From JACJYM01 sp965230495 (GTDB lineage Bacteria; Bacteroidota; Bacteroidia; Chitinophagales; Saprospiraceae), in the NCBI GenBank assembly GCA_965230495.1, contig OZ246004.1:124001-188000 (forward strand): 64,000 nucleotides of DNA, given 5' to 3'. The position numbers and the translations under genes were made by a program. Below are positions 1-8,935 of the stretch, piece by piece. A model generated the notes under the pieces. It was not told where the DNA came from, ran no database searches, and saw only the letters and a program-made list of their open reading frames with translations. Within the stretch, counting starts at the first letter, position 1. Each line of letters opens with the position of its first letter.

Positions 1-1287
1 ACAGAGATAGAAGCCAATGAATTAATACTGTTTGATACATTAAACATAGGTATCGATGCCAATATAAATAGAAAATTTGTAGAGAACTATCTTGATATTA
101 AATATGGGCAGGTTTATGATAGTAGAAAAATCAAACTTATCAGAAAAAGAATTAACGAATTACCTTATCTTAAGTTGAATAAAGAACCATCTGTACAATT
201 TGTTAATGGATTGGCCAGTATCTACTTACCGCTCAAAGATGTTAAAGCCAATAGATTTGATTTTATAATAGGATTACTTCCAAATACTTCAAATGGAGCT
301 AGAAGATGGGTAATTACTGGTGATTTAACAGGCGAATTTCAAAACCTTCTTTCCGGGGGTGATTACATATTTGTTAACTTCAAAAGGCTCAAGCCTGAGA
401 CTCAAAACATAAATCTAAAGTTCTCGATGCCTTATTTATTCAATCTACCCGTGGGGCCGGATATAGATTTCTTTCTTTTTAAGAATGAGAATATTAGTCT
501 GGATGTTAATAGTCAACTGGGTATTCATTATCAAATGGCAGGAGCTAATCATTTGTCATTACATTGGCATTTGACAAGAAGTAGATTGATCGATATTGAC
601 ACTCTGTCTTTGTTAAACAGCGGTGTTTTACCTGCCAATCTTGATTTTGATTATCACGGAGGTAAGTTGAGCTTCAATTATGAAAAATTGGACTATAAAT
701 ATAATCCTTCATCAGGTTGGAATTTTGGACTTAATTTAAGTTTAGGTAACAGAAAAATTGTCAGAAACGCTACCATAGAGAGCTTTGATCAGGAAGATTA
801 TGATTTCTCTTCTCAATATGATTCATTAGGAGTGAATAATTTTCAAGGAGTAGCAAATTTGGACTTTTCATATTACATAAGAACGGCAGATATAGGTGCT
901 GTCAAACTGAATTTTAATGGCTTGTATAAATATAGTAATACTTCTCTATTGACTAATGAGTTGGTTAGGTTTGGAGGGAATAGGGACTTAAGAGGATTTG
1001 ACGAACAAAGTTTTTTAGTGGATAGATATGCTATGTTTACTCTCGAATATAGGTTCATATTAGATAAAAATAGCTATTTGACCTTGCCTTTTGTTCAGTA
1101 TGCTCGGGTTCGCAGAAGAATTGAGGATAATTTCAGCAATGATAATCCGATTGGAGTAGGGTTAGGGATAAGTTTTACCACCCCAGCCGGCCTCTTCAAC
1201 GTTTCCTTTGCAGCTGGCAAACAATTGGATCAAGGTTTTGATTTTAACAATACCAAAATTCACTTCGGTTATGTCAGCAGGTTTTAA
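1..1287 (+). CDS. Omp85/BamA-like outer membrane beta-barrel protein (3' part)
   Basis: The reading frame is open from the first base, so the gene begins upstream of the window; a TTG at 175 is an internal codon, not a start. The first ~58 residues seen look like the end of a POTRA-type module. The remainder is a beta-barrel of alternating amphipathic strands ending in aromatic Phe (VSRF), as outer-membrane proteins do. The segment GGNRDLRGFDEQSF near the C terminus matches the conserved RGF/RGY lid-loop motif of the Omp85 superfamily (BamA, TamA, ShlB/FhaC transporters). The role is probably assembly or translocation of proteins across the outer membrane. Which subfamily it belongs to cannot be settled without the N-terminal part. 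Omp85 membership is fairly secure. Confidence 0.75.
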   Translation, partial: TEIEANELILFDTLNIGIDANINRKFVENYLDIKYGQVYDSRKIKLIRKRINELPYLKLNKEPSVQFVNGLASIYLPLKDVKANRFDFIIGLLPNTSNGARRWVITGDLTGEFQNLLSGGDYIFVNFKRLKPETQNINLKFSMPYLFNLPVGPDIDFFLFKNENISLDVNSQLGIHYQMAGANHLSLHWHLTRSRLIDIDTLSLLNSGVLPANLDFDYHGGKLSFNYEKLDYKYNPSSGWNFGLNLSLGNRKIVRNATIESFDQEDYDFSSQYDSLGVNNFQGVANLDFSYYIRTADIGAVKLNFNGLYKYSNTSLLTNELVRFGGNRDLRGFDEQSFLVDRYAMFTLEYRFILDKNSYLTLPFVQYARVRRRIEDNFSNDNPIGVGLGISFTTPAGLFNVSFAAGKQLDQGFDFNNTKIHFGYVSRF

Positions 1288-1314
1288 GTTTTGTAAATAT
1301 TAGGTTGAGTCCAA

Positions 1315-2220
1315 TTAAAATTTTGTGATTCTAGAAGTACCAACAAGTTTTTCTTCATTAAGAAATTGTAGTTGGTAGTTGCCGGATGATAAATGTGAAA
1401 GATTAAAATAAATTCTATCTACACAGTTTACTTTCTCAATTACTTCGTTTTGATCGTTGAGAATAACAATCGTACCTGTGAATGCTTTTTGTAGTTGATA
1501 TTTATCAATTATCGGGTTGGGATAACCAATGAAATTATTTGTAATTGGAGTAAAGGTATAAACTGATTTAGAGATTTGATATTTTCCATCAATATCAACA
1601 AAACGTAGTCTGAAGTAATGATGAGGACCAATTAACTTGTCAATCGGAATAGATTTTTCATAGAATTGTGGTTGATCTGAATTTCCTTTTGAGTCCACAC
1701 GATAAATTTCGATGTAGGAATGACCATTTTCACTATGTTCTAATGAGAAGTATTGATTGTCTACTTCTTGTTGTGTTTTCCAAGATATGAAAATGAAGTT
1801 ATGGTCTCTTTCAATTTTTAAATCACTTAACTCTATAGGAAGAATACTGGGATTCATTGTAACGCAGCCGCAATCAATTCCTCCACAGAAAGTATTTTCA
1901 TAAGGATGATAGGTGAGATAGAATTCATTGGATTGACATATAGTCTGAAAGGGCCCATAGGTGATAGTATTTGACCCTGATATCGCACCGGTGCATTGGT
2001 TATCCACAAATTTTGTAAAACCGCTACCCACAGTGATTTTCATTGAACTTGCCTCTTCAGTGGAATAAGTGATATCAAAGCTATACCTGCAATTCCCATT
2101 ACCCAAATCTTGTTGATCTACATCAAAGGAAGTTACCTTGGGGCATTGCGACCATAAAGCGGTTGATAATAATAATCCTAATGATATCTGAAAAACAATG
2201 GATAAATTATACTTGTTCAT
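1315..2220 (-). CDS. Secreted protein with T9SS type A sorting domain
   Basis: This is a 301-residue protein with an N-terminal signal peptide ending near SQC. A Cys-containing region of unknown function follows (residues ~25-125). Next comes a fibronectin-like segment starting LPIELSDLKIERD, a common linker domain in Bacteroidota T9SS cargo. The last ~75 residues (YPNPIIDKYQL ... GNYQLQFLN) form a type A T9SS C-terminal sorting domain. The product is probably exported to the cell surface or medium. No catalytic motif is visible, so function is unknown. The gene is preceded by a long perfect palindrome at 2278-2303 that may regulate it. Confidence 0.75.
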   Translation of the reverse strand: MNKYNLSIVFQISLGLLLSTALWSQCPKVTSFDVDQQDLGNGNCRYSFDITYSTEEASSMKITVGSGFTKFVDNQCTGAISGSNTITYGPFQTICQSNEFYLTYHPYENTFCGGIDCGCVTMNPSILPIELSDLKIERDHNFIFISWKTQQEVDNQYFSLEHSENGHSYIEIYRVDSKGNSDQPQFYEKSIPIDKLIGPHHYFRLRFVDIDGKYQISKSVYTFTPITNNFIGYPNPIIDKYQLQKAFTGTIVILNDQNEVIEKVNCVDRIYFNLSHLSSGNYQLQFLNEEKLVGTSRITKF

Positions 2221-2236
2221 TTGAGCACATTTAGGT

Positions 2237-2265
2237 GTTAGAGACTTTTATAATAAATCTCTAAC
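2237..2265. other. Hairpin with 8-bp arms
   Basis: The arms GTTAGAGA (2237-2244) and TCTCTAAC (2258-2265) are perfectly complementary with a 13-base loop. It lies between the end of pepT and the start of the T9SS gene on the minus strand. There is no clear T-run on either side, so it could be a weak terminator of pepT or part of the 5' leader of the next gene. Confidence 0.35.
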
Positions 2266-2277
2266 AAAAACCATGCC

Positions 2278-2303
2278 TCATATGTAAAATATTTTACATA
2301 TGA
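2278..2303. promoter_or_regulatory. 26-bp perfect palindrome, candidate operator
   Basis: Bases 2278-2303 read the same on both strands without a gap; the core is TGTAAAATATTTTACA. It lies about 57 bp upstream of the T9SS gene start at 2220 and about 57 bp beyond the end of pepT. No T-run follows, which argues against a terminator. The symmetry fits a dimeric regulator. I do not recognise the regulator family. Confidence 0.45.
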
Positions 2304-2360
2304 TAAGAAATCAAACAAATTTTTATTTCTTTTTTTTGAGCCTAATTTTAAAAGTTAACC

Positions 2361-3599
2361 TTAGTTAATTGACCCTTTAGCTATTTCCTTGCATATCTCC
2401 AGAACCATATCTACTGCTTTTTCCATATCTTGAACAGATACCCATTCATACTTACTGTGAATAGCTTGCATACCAGTAAAAAGATTAGGACATGGTAGCC
2501 CTTTATGAGAAAGTACGGCTCCGTCCGTTCCACCTCTGATCAGTCCCGGCTTTGTGTTGTATCCTAGATTAGCAAATGCTTTCTCGGCGTACTGTACCAC
2601 ATGAGGATGTTGATCTAATACATCTTTCATGTTTCTATACTGATCTTTTACAATTAGCTCGTACGATGAACCTTTGTAATTTTTAAGAACGTCTTCAGTT
2701 ATGTCTCTCAGTACTTGAGCATATTCTTCAAGCTTAGGCGTATCAAAATCTCTTAATAAGAATTTGATATCAACACCTTCCATTTTTCCCTCTATATGAG
2801 TGGGGTGAATAAATCCTTCTCTTGCTTCCGTGGTTTCAGGAGAAAGCTGATCTTTTGGAAGATTCGCAATAATCTCTCCGGCTATTTTAATAGCACTTTC
2901 CATAATGCCTTTAGCACAACAGGGATGAGCACTGACGCCGTGTATTTTTAACGTGGCTCCATTCGCAGAAAAATTTTCATTTTCCATGGTTCCTAGTTCG
3001 GCACCATCCAGTGTATAACCAAAGTCAGCATCTAAAATGTCAAGGTCCACTTTAGCCACCCCTTTTCCTATTTCCTCATCTGTGGTGAATAATAGTCGAA
3101 TCTCACCATGTTTAATTTGAGGATTATTAATCAACTGTGTGGCGGCATCCATAATAATGGCCACCCCAGATTTGTCATCACTTCCTAACAGAGTCAAGCC
3201 GCTGGCTGTAATAATATCATCTCCTATTTTCTCATTGAGATAAGGATGATTCTTCGGATCTAGTTTTATTGTTTTGTCATCTGGATAATCAATTATCTGT
3301 CCCTGATAGTTATTATGAACTCGCGGTTTAACATCTGTACCGCTGGCATCGGGTGCAGTGTCCATATGAGCACAGAAACATACTTTATAAGCATTTTCTG
3401 ACGTGTTTGATGGGATATATGCATAGATATAGCCTGCATCATTGGTTTTGTAGCTTATTCCTAACTCATCTAACTCTTTTTGTATATGTTTACTGAGTTC
3501 CAATTGCTTCATTGAGCTGGGAAAAGTATCGCTTGTGGGATCAGCCTGGGTGTCAAAGGTGACATATTTTAAGAATCTATCTTTTACAGTATAATTCAT
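2361..3599 (-). CDS. pepT: Peptidase T (tripeptide aminopeptidase)
   Basis: This 412-residue M20-family metallopeptidase has the full length expected for PepT, a cytoplasmic dizinc enzyme that releases the N-terminal residue from tripeptides. Visible motifs are the first metal site AHMDTAPD (His78, Asp80), LLGSDDKSG (bridging Asp141), FTTDEEIG (catalytic and ligand Glu175/176), TLDGAELG (Asp198), HPCCAKG in the dimerisation domain, and a C-terminal His in the AIHSKYEW region. The start is the first ATG. The PfkB-type kinase gene lies 30 bp upstream on the same strand, so the two may be cotranscribed. Confidence 0.93.
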   Translation of the reverse strand: MNYTVKDRFLKYVTFDTQADPTSDTFPSSMKQLELSKHIQKELDELGISYKTNDAGYIYAYIPSNTSENAYKVCFCAHMDTAPDASGTDVKPRVHNNYQGQIIDYPDDKTIKLDPKNHPYLNEKIGDDIITASGLTLLGSDDKSGVAIIMDAATQLINNPQIKHGEIRLLFTTDEEIGKGVAKVDLDILDADFGYTLDGAELGTMENENFSANGATLKIHGVSAHPCCAKGIMESAIKIAGEIIANLPKDQLSPETTEAREGFIHPTHIEGKMEGVDIKFLLRDFDTPKLEEYAQVLRDITEDVLKNYKGSSYELIVKDQYRNMKDVLDQHPHVVQYAEKAFANLGYNTKPGLIRGGTDGAVLSHKGLPCPNLFTGMQAIHSKYEWVSVQDMEKAVDMVLEICKEIAKGSIN

Positions 3600-3629
3600 A
3601 ATTTACTTTTGAGAATTTTAAATTGATTT

Positions 3630-4538
3630 TTAATATTCAGTAAGCATTTTAAAATCACCCAATCGCTGTTTGATCATACCATAGTTGAGGTTTTTCATGC
3701 GACCTATACTAAACTCTTCTACACAAAAAGATGCCATTGCACTACCATGTATTATACCCTTTTTCATTGATTCATAACTGGTGTCATCCACCATAGCTAA
3801 ATAGCCCATAAAACCACCAGCAAAGGTATCACCAGCTCCTGTGGGATCAAATACTTCTGCCAATGGTAGAGCAGGAGCGAAGAAAATATGTTCTTCATGA
3901 AACAATAGTGCACCATGTTCTCCTTTTTTGATAACCAGATACTTTGGTCCCATTTTATGAATTTTCTTAGCTGCTTTTACTAATGAGTACTCCCCGGATA
4001 ATTGTCTCGCCTCTTCATCATTAATGGTCAACATATCGACTTGAGCAATTACCTTCATTAAATCATCGAGTGCTATATCCATCCAAAAGTTCATCGTATC
4101 CATAGCTATCAATTTTTGACTGCCATCCAGTTGTTCGAGAACCCTTAGTTGTACCTCAGGAGTTAGATTTCCTAACATTACGTATTTACTTGATTTATAT
4201 GATTCTGGTAGGGTAGGGTCAAATTCATCAAGTACATTGAGATCAGTTTTTATAGTATCTCTAGAATTCATATCCATATGGTATACTCCTTCCCAAAAAA
4301 AAGATTTTCTTCCTTTTTTAATTTGGAGGCCATCCATATTTACACCGCGTGCTTCTAATGCTTCTATTTCGTTTTTAGGAAAGTCATCACCTATTATTGC
4401 ACATAGATTGATCTTATTTGTAAAATAACTTGCCGCGTAACTGATATATGTACAAGCTCCCCCAATTACTCTTTCAGCTCTTCCAAAGGGTGTTTCAATG
4501 GTGTCAAAGGCTACTGTGCCTATAGTCAATAAACTCAT
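3630..4538 (-). CDS. PfkB-family carbohydrate/nucleoside kinase
   Basis: This 302-residue ribokinase-fold kinase has an N-terminal GGA substrate-binding region (GGACTYISYAA, ~26-36). It also has the C-terminal PfkB signature DPTGAGDTFAGGF (231-243), which includes the anion-hole glycines and catalytic Asp237. It would phosphorylate a sugar or nucleoside-like substrate with ATP in the cytoplasm; the substrate cannot be deduced from sequence. It sits 30 bp upstream of pepT in the same direction. Family assignment is strong. Confidence 0.88.
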   Translation of the reverse strand: MSLLTIGTVAFDTIETPFGRAERVIGGACTYISYAASYFTNKINLCAIIGDDFPKNEIEALEARGVNMDGLQIKKGRKSFFWEGVYHMDMNSRDTIKTDLNVLDEFDPTLPESYKSSKYVMLGNLTPEVQLRVLEQLDGSQKLIAMDTMNFWMDIALDDLMKVIAQVDMLTINDEEARQLSGEYSLVKAAKKIHKMGPKYLVIKKGEHGALLFHEEHIFFAPALPLAEVFDPTGAGDTFAGGFMGYLAMVDDTSYESMKKGIIHGSAMASFCVEEFSIGRMKNLNYGMIKQRLGDFKMLTEY

Positions 4539-4604
4539 AATTATTTTTTAGAATATAAATTTAAGACCTCAAAGATAAAAAAAGGTGAGAGCTAGCCACA
4601 GCAG

Positions 4605-5024
4605 CTATTGTAAATCTTCGATTCCCTCTTTTTTTCTTTGTTCAATAATAAACTCAGTTCCAAAAGATAGTTTTTGGGCTAATTTCATGTTAGGATTGAC
4701 CATCCTCCAGAAAGGAGTAATATTTTCAATATTGGCTCCGCTATTATAGGCGTCATATGCTGCTTCGGAAACAATTCTAAGAAAAATACTTGTAGTAACA
4801 GGACATGTTTTCTCAGCATTATATTCGTTTGCTAGATCATTTCTCATCGTAAGAAGGTCTACATTTTTGCCTAATGGAATATTTCTCACGTAGTCATCTA
4901 TTATTAATGGTGTGGCAATTAACATTATGCTTCCTTCCGGAATATCAGCAAATCTTTTTTCTGTTTTCTTGACCTGATGAGGTCTATCGCTATTAAGTTT
5001 TTCCTTCCAAGTTTTTTTAGCCAT
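4605..5024 (-). CDS. MGMT-like (alkyltransferase-like) family protein
   Basis: The frame allows a start at 5045, but the ATG at 5024 giving MAKKTWKEKLN is preferred because the seven extra residues look like untranslated leader. The 139-residue product resembles a Bacteroidota group annotated as MGMT family: a TCPVTTSIFLRIVSEAAY helix region (~83-100), then TPFWRMV where true alkylguanine alkyltransferases carry PCHRVV. The acceptor Cys is therefore missing at that site, as in alkyltransferase-like DNA damage-recognition proteins. That alignment is from memory, so the role is an inference. It is a single gene with no evident operon partner. Confidence 0.5.
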   Translation of the reverse strand: MAKKTWKEKLNSDRPHQVKKTEKRFADIPEGSIMLIATPLIIDDYVRNIPLGKNVDLLTMRNDLANEYNAEKTCPVTTSIFLRIVSEAAYDAYNSGANIENITPFWRMVNPNMKLAQKLSFGTEFIIEQRKKEGIEDLQ

Positions 5025-5163
5025 TTCGATATTAGAATACATCAATAAATATAAGATGTAAATTTCACATTGACCTCAATGAGATATTTTAACTTCACAC
5101 GTAAAAACTATATTATGAAGTAAGATAGTTAGTTTATGTTCCTTGATAAAGGCAGCTTCTTTG

Positions 5164-5538
5164 CTATTCTTTATCCAAAAACTCATTAAAAATTACTTCA
5201 TCATTTATTTCAACCTTGGAAACATGCCTTACAGTATTGTTCCAGTCAAGTGGTGTCCAATATTTAGGATATTTAAAAACTACCTCCTTCCCAATTAATT
5301 TATTCTGCAATTCTTTTAGATCAAGGCCATTTTCCAATCCGCGGTTGATGTAGAATCTTCTTGTAGTATTTTCAACACGGAAAACAACATCCTTAATTCC
5401 AGCTTCATAGATACTCGAGACAATTCCAGTCTCCGTTATTGCTCTATCTTCGGTGACAATTGGTACAGGTTTAAAAATAGAAAGTACAAAAAGTAGTGCT
5501 AGCCCTCCGCAAGCCATGAGTAAGTATTTAGCTATCAT
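5164..5538 (-). CDS. Hypothetical membrane-anchored protein
   Basis: This 124-residue protein has one hydrophobic N-terminal segment (residues ~3-22) that would act as an uncleaved anchor or signal. A soluble domain of about 95 residues follows, with mixed beta character (VVFRVENTTRRFYINRG, VVFKYPKYW). I do not recognise the family. The coding character is good and the start is the only sensible ATG. The soluble part would face the periplasm or outside. Confidence 0.6.
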   Translation of the reverse strand: MIAKYLLMACGGLALLFVLSIFKPVPIVTEDRAITETGIVSSIYEAGIKDVVFRVENTTRRFYINRGLENGLDLKELQNKLIGKEVVFKYPKYWTPLDWNNTVRHVSKVEINDEVIFNEFLDKE

Positions 5539-5766
5539 GTGACAAGTTTTGTCTTAGTAACGAGGGTGCGATGATTAAATTGTTTCATTATTCTCTAATT
5601 AACTCTCATATAGTTTACAAAAATTGGACTTATAGAGGTTCAAAACATTCTTCAGATTATGAAAAACTTCTCCTCGACTTACAGAATAAATCAAATGCAT
5701 GGATTTGTCAAATCCTTTTTTATGTGTTTATCACATCAGTTGAAGTTTATTACGAATGAAATAGAC

Positions 5767-6239
5767 TTATTTTAGAATTACAGGTATTTCAAAATTTATG
5801 TTAGTTCCTGCTTCGTCACCATCTCCATCACCTGGATTGTTGTGGATTATAAGTTTCCCCTTTTCAGAATTACTCGGATCAAAGTTTAAAATGGTGGAAA
5901 ACATAACTGGTCCACTTTTCATCCATTCTCCTTCTGCACTAAGAATACCTTTGGCTAATTCGATACCATTTTCATCTATTAAACTGATCCATCCAAGCTC
6001 ACCTTCGCTAGCATACCAAACACCTTGGGAGTTCACTTGAATCTTTTGAGGTGATGTGATTTTTGTATTTGGTTTTATGCTTACCGTGGGTAGTTTAGAA
6101 TTATCAGTTACATTACCCTTTAATTTTTCTTTTTCTTGGGTTACTACACTGGTTTCATTCTTTTCCTTTGTTTATCCTTGCATGAGCAAAAAGTTAGTGT
6201 AGCAGATAGTACAATTATTAATAGTTTCACTTTTATCAT
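5767..6239 (-). pseudogene. Gmad2-domain lipoprotein, frameshifted
   Basis: The ATG at 6239 opens a lipoprotein signal (MIKVKLLIIVLSA ... FCSCKDKQ) that soon runs into TAG. One base out of frame, the sequence continues without stop from about 6158 to 5767: a linker, then ITSPQKIQVNSQGVWY and GILSAEGEWM, with a GDGDGDEAGTNINFEIPV ending. That pattern matches the Gmad2 Ig-like domain. Adding one base to the T-run at 6161-6164 (A-run on the coding strand) would restore a protein of about 157 residues. It is either a real inactivating deletion or a homopolymer sequencing error. A GTG at 6036 opens only the intact 3' part. Confidence 0.65.
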
Positions 6240-6303
6240 TATGTTAACCTGTTTTATGATTCAATTCTTTTTCTATCTCCTTTTAATTATTGTTATCCCG
6301 AAT

Positions 6304-6853
6304 TTATGCTATTTTTTTTGTCATCATTATTGAGTTATAGGAAAGACCGTCGACTCTAAACATATCTTGGATCTCTCCGATTTTTTGAAACCCTAGTTTT
6401 TTATATAAACTAATAGCTGGAGTATTATTAGAAAGCACCCACAAGTCGATTTGTTCAATGATAGTATGGTTTTTCACCCAATCTACTATAGATTCAATCA
6501 GTAATCTCCCCAATCCTTCCTTTCTAAAATTACGATGAACTCCCATACCCAAAATGGCACGATGATTCATATAATTTTGATTGTGGGACTTTAGATCAAT
6601 GTGACCCACTATGTCATTCATCTCATTGAAAGCAACCAGTACACGTCTCCATCCCAATTTGTCAATAGAAGTGGACTGTCCTTCTTTAAAAGCTAGTAAC
6701 TAGTTTTTTAGGTAAGTGTAAATCATTTTTCGAAATAGGTAGGAATAAAGGAGTATTGTTCTTACCATTGTCTGAAATATGGTCATTAAGATAAAAGAAG
6801 AAGTCATCTATTCTTTCAGTTGTTAATGGCTTTATTTCTATTTTTCTTTCCAA
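6304..6853 (-). pseudogene. GNAT-family N-acetyltransferase, frameshifted
   Basis: The 3' part (6304-6657) encodes the GNAT core: VGHIDL, then the acetyl-CoA loop region HRNFRKEGLGRLLIES and SLYKKLGFQKIGE. The N-terminal part is in another frame upstream (6853 down to ~6688): EIKPLTTERIDDFFFYLND, then SDNGKNNTPLF and LPKKLVTSF, followed by a stop. Removing one base from the run of four A at 6688-6691 joins them into about 182 residues, a normal GNAT length. The best start is a TTG at 6853. This is the second single-base homopolymer lesion within 600 bp. Confidence 0.65.
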
Positions 6854-7111
6854 ATTATTTGCTCTTACACATATAAAGATGTTATATAATTAGTAAAAAG
6901 AATGTCTTATTGACACTTTTTCCAATATTTAGAACGTACAATGATATTTTAAAAGTTAAATGGATTTGATTTTCATCTTCTTTACTAAATGCTTCGTGAA
7001 GTTTATCTGGTTTATTAATTTCCCTATTTATAAACCATGCAGGAACAAATAATATAGCCTACTTGTTCTTGTCAGGGTGTACGATCAAAGCCATACAATC
7101 TAATAATATGC
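6854..7111. other. Intergenic region with a possible gene remnant
   Basis: No intact gene was found. On the minus strand a 71-codon frame from ATG 7094 to TAA 6882 is interrupted only by TAG at 7059-7061. Part of it reads like protein (VPAWFINREINKPDKLHEAF). It matches no family I recognise and may be chance in AT-rich DNA. Confidence 0.2.
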
Positions 7112-8008
7112 CTAATTATCTTTAAGAAGATAATAAACTCCAAAAGCGTAATTAGGAGCAGCTAGTATATTTTGTCCACTAACCGCACCTCCAATTGAAA
7201 CTGAAGCACCAAAATTAGGTGTGATGAAATAGTTGATTTCAGGAGTAATAGCAAAAAATCCAACATTATTACCGAATAGAGAGCTATTCATATTCGATAA
7301 TGCACCGTCCTTTTCAAGAGGTGTAATATTGTATAACTTAAGAGCAACCAATAATTTTTTACTTGCAAACCAGCCGAATTCACCACCGAAATGAATTTCA
7401 TCATTGAAGGTAGCACCTTCAATTGTTCCAGAGCTATATTCAAAATCCGCTGTTGTACGATTATTAAACCCTGCCAATAAAGTAGCATAAGCTTTGCCAT
7501 TCGCAAAGGAGGTCGAAGCTATCAAACGAATCTGTTGGTTAAATTCACCATCACCAGACTGCAGAATTTCAGAATCTCCACCTACATGTTCTCCAAAAGG
7601 TAAGCCTAAAATAAAGTCGGCGGCCAAACGAATCGGTCCGTCATTTATAATAGCATATTTAACACCTATTTGAGGATCACCGAATGCGTTTAATTCATCT
7701 CCAGGATTAATTCCTCCATTAATTGTTGATTCTTGCTCGTTAATAAATGTACGGACAAAAAACGGCACATATACTACACCAGTGAGCCTAGGACTAATTC
7801 CATACTCCCCATAGAGGCTGGAAATATATACAGAGGTAGTTCGGTTGTCTATGATGTCTCCATTAAGTGCATAGAGTTGATCCGCTACAATCCCTGATTG
7901 ATTAAGTTTGAAGTAACCTTCATTTTTTGCTTGAGGCCAGGCACCTTGAGCGATGGATGCAGAAAAACTTAGTATGGTTGATATAAAAACTAGAATTAAC
8001 TTTTTCAT
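7112..8008 (-). CDS. Outer-membrane beta-barrel protein, putative porin/transporter
   Basis: This 298-residue protein has a clear Sec signal peptide (MKKLILVFISTILSFSASIAQ). The mature part alternates short amphipathic beta strands and turns throughout (GEYGISPRLTGVVYVPFF, QIRLIASTSFANGKAYATL), consistent with a barrel of roughly 12-14 strands. No plug or substrate motif is visible. It starts 24 bp after the Big2/DM13 lipoprotein gene, so the two very likely form an operon. It may be a channel or receptor working with that lipoprotein. Exact family uncertain. Confidence 0.65.
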   Translation of the reverse strand: MKKLILVFISTILSFSASIAQGAWPQAKNEGYFKLNQSGIVADQLYALNGDIIDNRTTSVYISSLYGEYGISPRLTGVVYVPFFVRTFINEQESTINGGINPGDELNAFGDPQIGVKYAIINDGPIRLAADFILGLPFGEHVGGDSEILQSGDGEFNQQIRLIASTSFANGKAYATLLAGFNNRTTADFEYSSGTIEGATFNDEIHFGGEFGWFASKKLLVALKLYNITPLEKDGALSNMNSSLFGNNVGFFAITPEINYFITPNFGASVSIGGAVSGQNILAAPNYAFGVYYLLKDN

Positions 8009-8032
8009 ATTTAAATTATATCTAATGTTTTG

Positions 8033-8935
8033 TTAATTAAACTCTCCTCTTCCGAATGCTATACCAAAAGGTTTACAATATATGATCACATATTCAAACT
8101 CACTACTAAGAACACCGTCCGGAATGGTATAAGATTGAGCTCCTGAATTAGACATAACAGCTCCCAATTCTACCCCTCCTCCAACACTGTTAGGAGAGTT
8201 GGAAAGATATACATAAAGACCTGGGCCAGACTGAGTAACAAAGTCATCCAAGAAGGATAGTTCCGTGTCAGTAAGTTCAGCCCCACCTGATACACTATAG
8301 CCATTAACACCCACAAACTGTGCCGTGCGAGAACCCGCACTTACTGTGATTTCGAAAGGAGCACTTGTTAGTAAGTCATCCGAAGCTCTTACATTAGCTT
8401 TACCAGGGGCTACAGCAGTAATCAATCCATCTGCATTAACAGTAATAATAGATTCGTCTGAAGAAGTATAATTAACAGTACCTGTTGGTGGTACCGTATT
8501 TCCACTTAAAGTCATTGCAGTCACTTCTAGTTGCAAGGTTTCTCCTATTTGAACTACGTTAGAAGAAGCTGTTAAGGAGAGTGTAACGGGATTATTGCCT
8601 TCAGCAACAGAAACGAAAAGCTCGGCCTCCATATTGATATCTTGGGCTACAACTCGAACAACGGTTTGCCCTGAGCCAACAGCTGTAACCAAACCTGAGG
8701 AACTTACTTCTGCCACATTCGTATCGTCAGAAGAATAAACTAATTCGTTTGTTCCTACAGTCCCATCCGCCAGCGTATAGTTTACAGATGTTTGAGATGT
8801 TTCTCCAACTTCCAAGATGAGTTCATCTTCTTGAAAAGAGAGTGCACTTTGATCTTCGCCAATGGGGAAGTCAACCAAATCAGTGCCCACACAACTATGA
8901 AGTAACAACACCAATAATAAAAGAGAATATCGCAT
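8033..8935 (-). CDS. Lipoprotein with two Big2 Ig-like domains and a C-terminal DM13 domain
   Basis: This 300-residue protein begins with a lipoprotein signal (LLLLVLLLHSC, lipobox Cys at ~15). Two Big2-type Ig-like domains follow (~30-110 and ~113-196; VSSSGLVTAVGSGQTVV and VNADGLITAVAPGKANV are the typical cores). The last ~100 residues match DM13: GVNGYSVSGGAELTD, GPGLYVYLSN, then YVIIYCKPFGIAFG with the conserved Cys. DM13 has been proposed as a redox or electron-transfer domain in surface proteins. It is first gene of an operon with the downstream barrel protein (gap 24 bp). Domain calls are strong, biological role unknown. Confidence 0.82.
   Translation of the reverse strand: MRYSLLLLVLLLHSCVGTDLVDFPIGEDQSALSFQEDELILEVGETSQTSVNYTLADGTVGTNELVYSSDDTNVAEVSSSGLVTAVGSGQTVVRVVAQDINMEAELFVSVAEGNNPVTLSLTASSNVVQIGETLQLEVTAMTLSGNTVPPTGTVNYTSSDESIITVNADGLITAVAPGKANVRASDDLLTSAPFEITVSAGSRTAQFVGVNGYSVSGGAELTDTELSFLDDFVTQSGPGLYVYLSNSPNSVGGGVELGAVMSNSGAQSYTIPDGVLSSEFEYVIIYCKPFGIAFGRGEFN

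Noticed and set aside
175..1287. Start of the Omp85-like gene at the TTG at 175
   Set aside because: The same frame is open with protein-like sequence from base 1, so the real start is upstream of the window.
5571..5759. 62-codon plus-strand ORF
   Set aside because: It has no family resemblance, an unconvincing composition, and lies in a short gap between minus-strand genes; probably chance.
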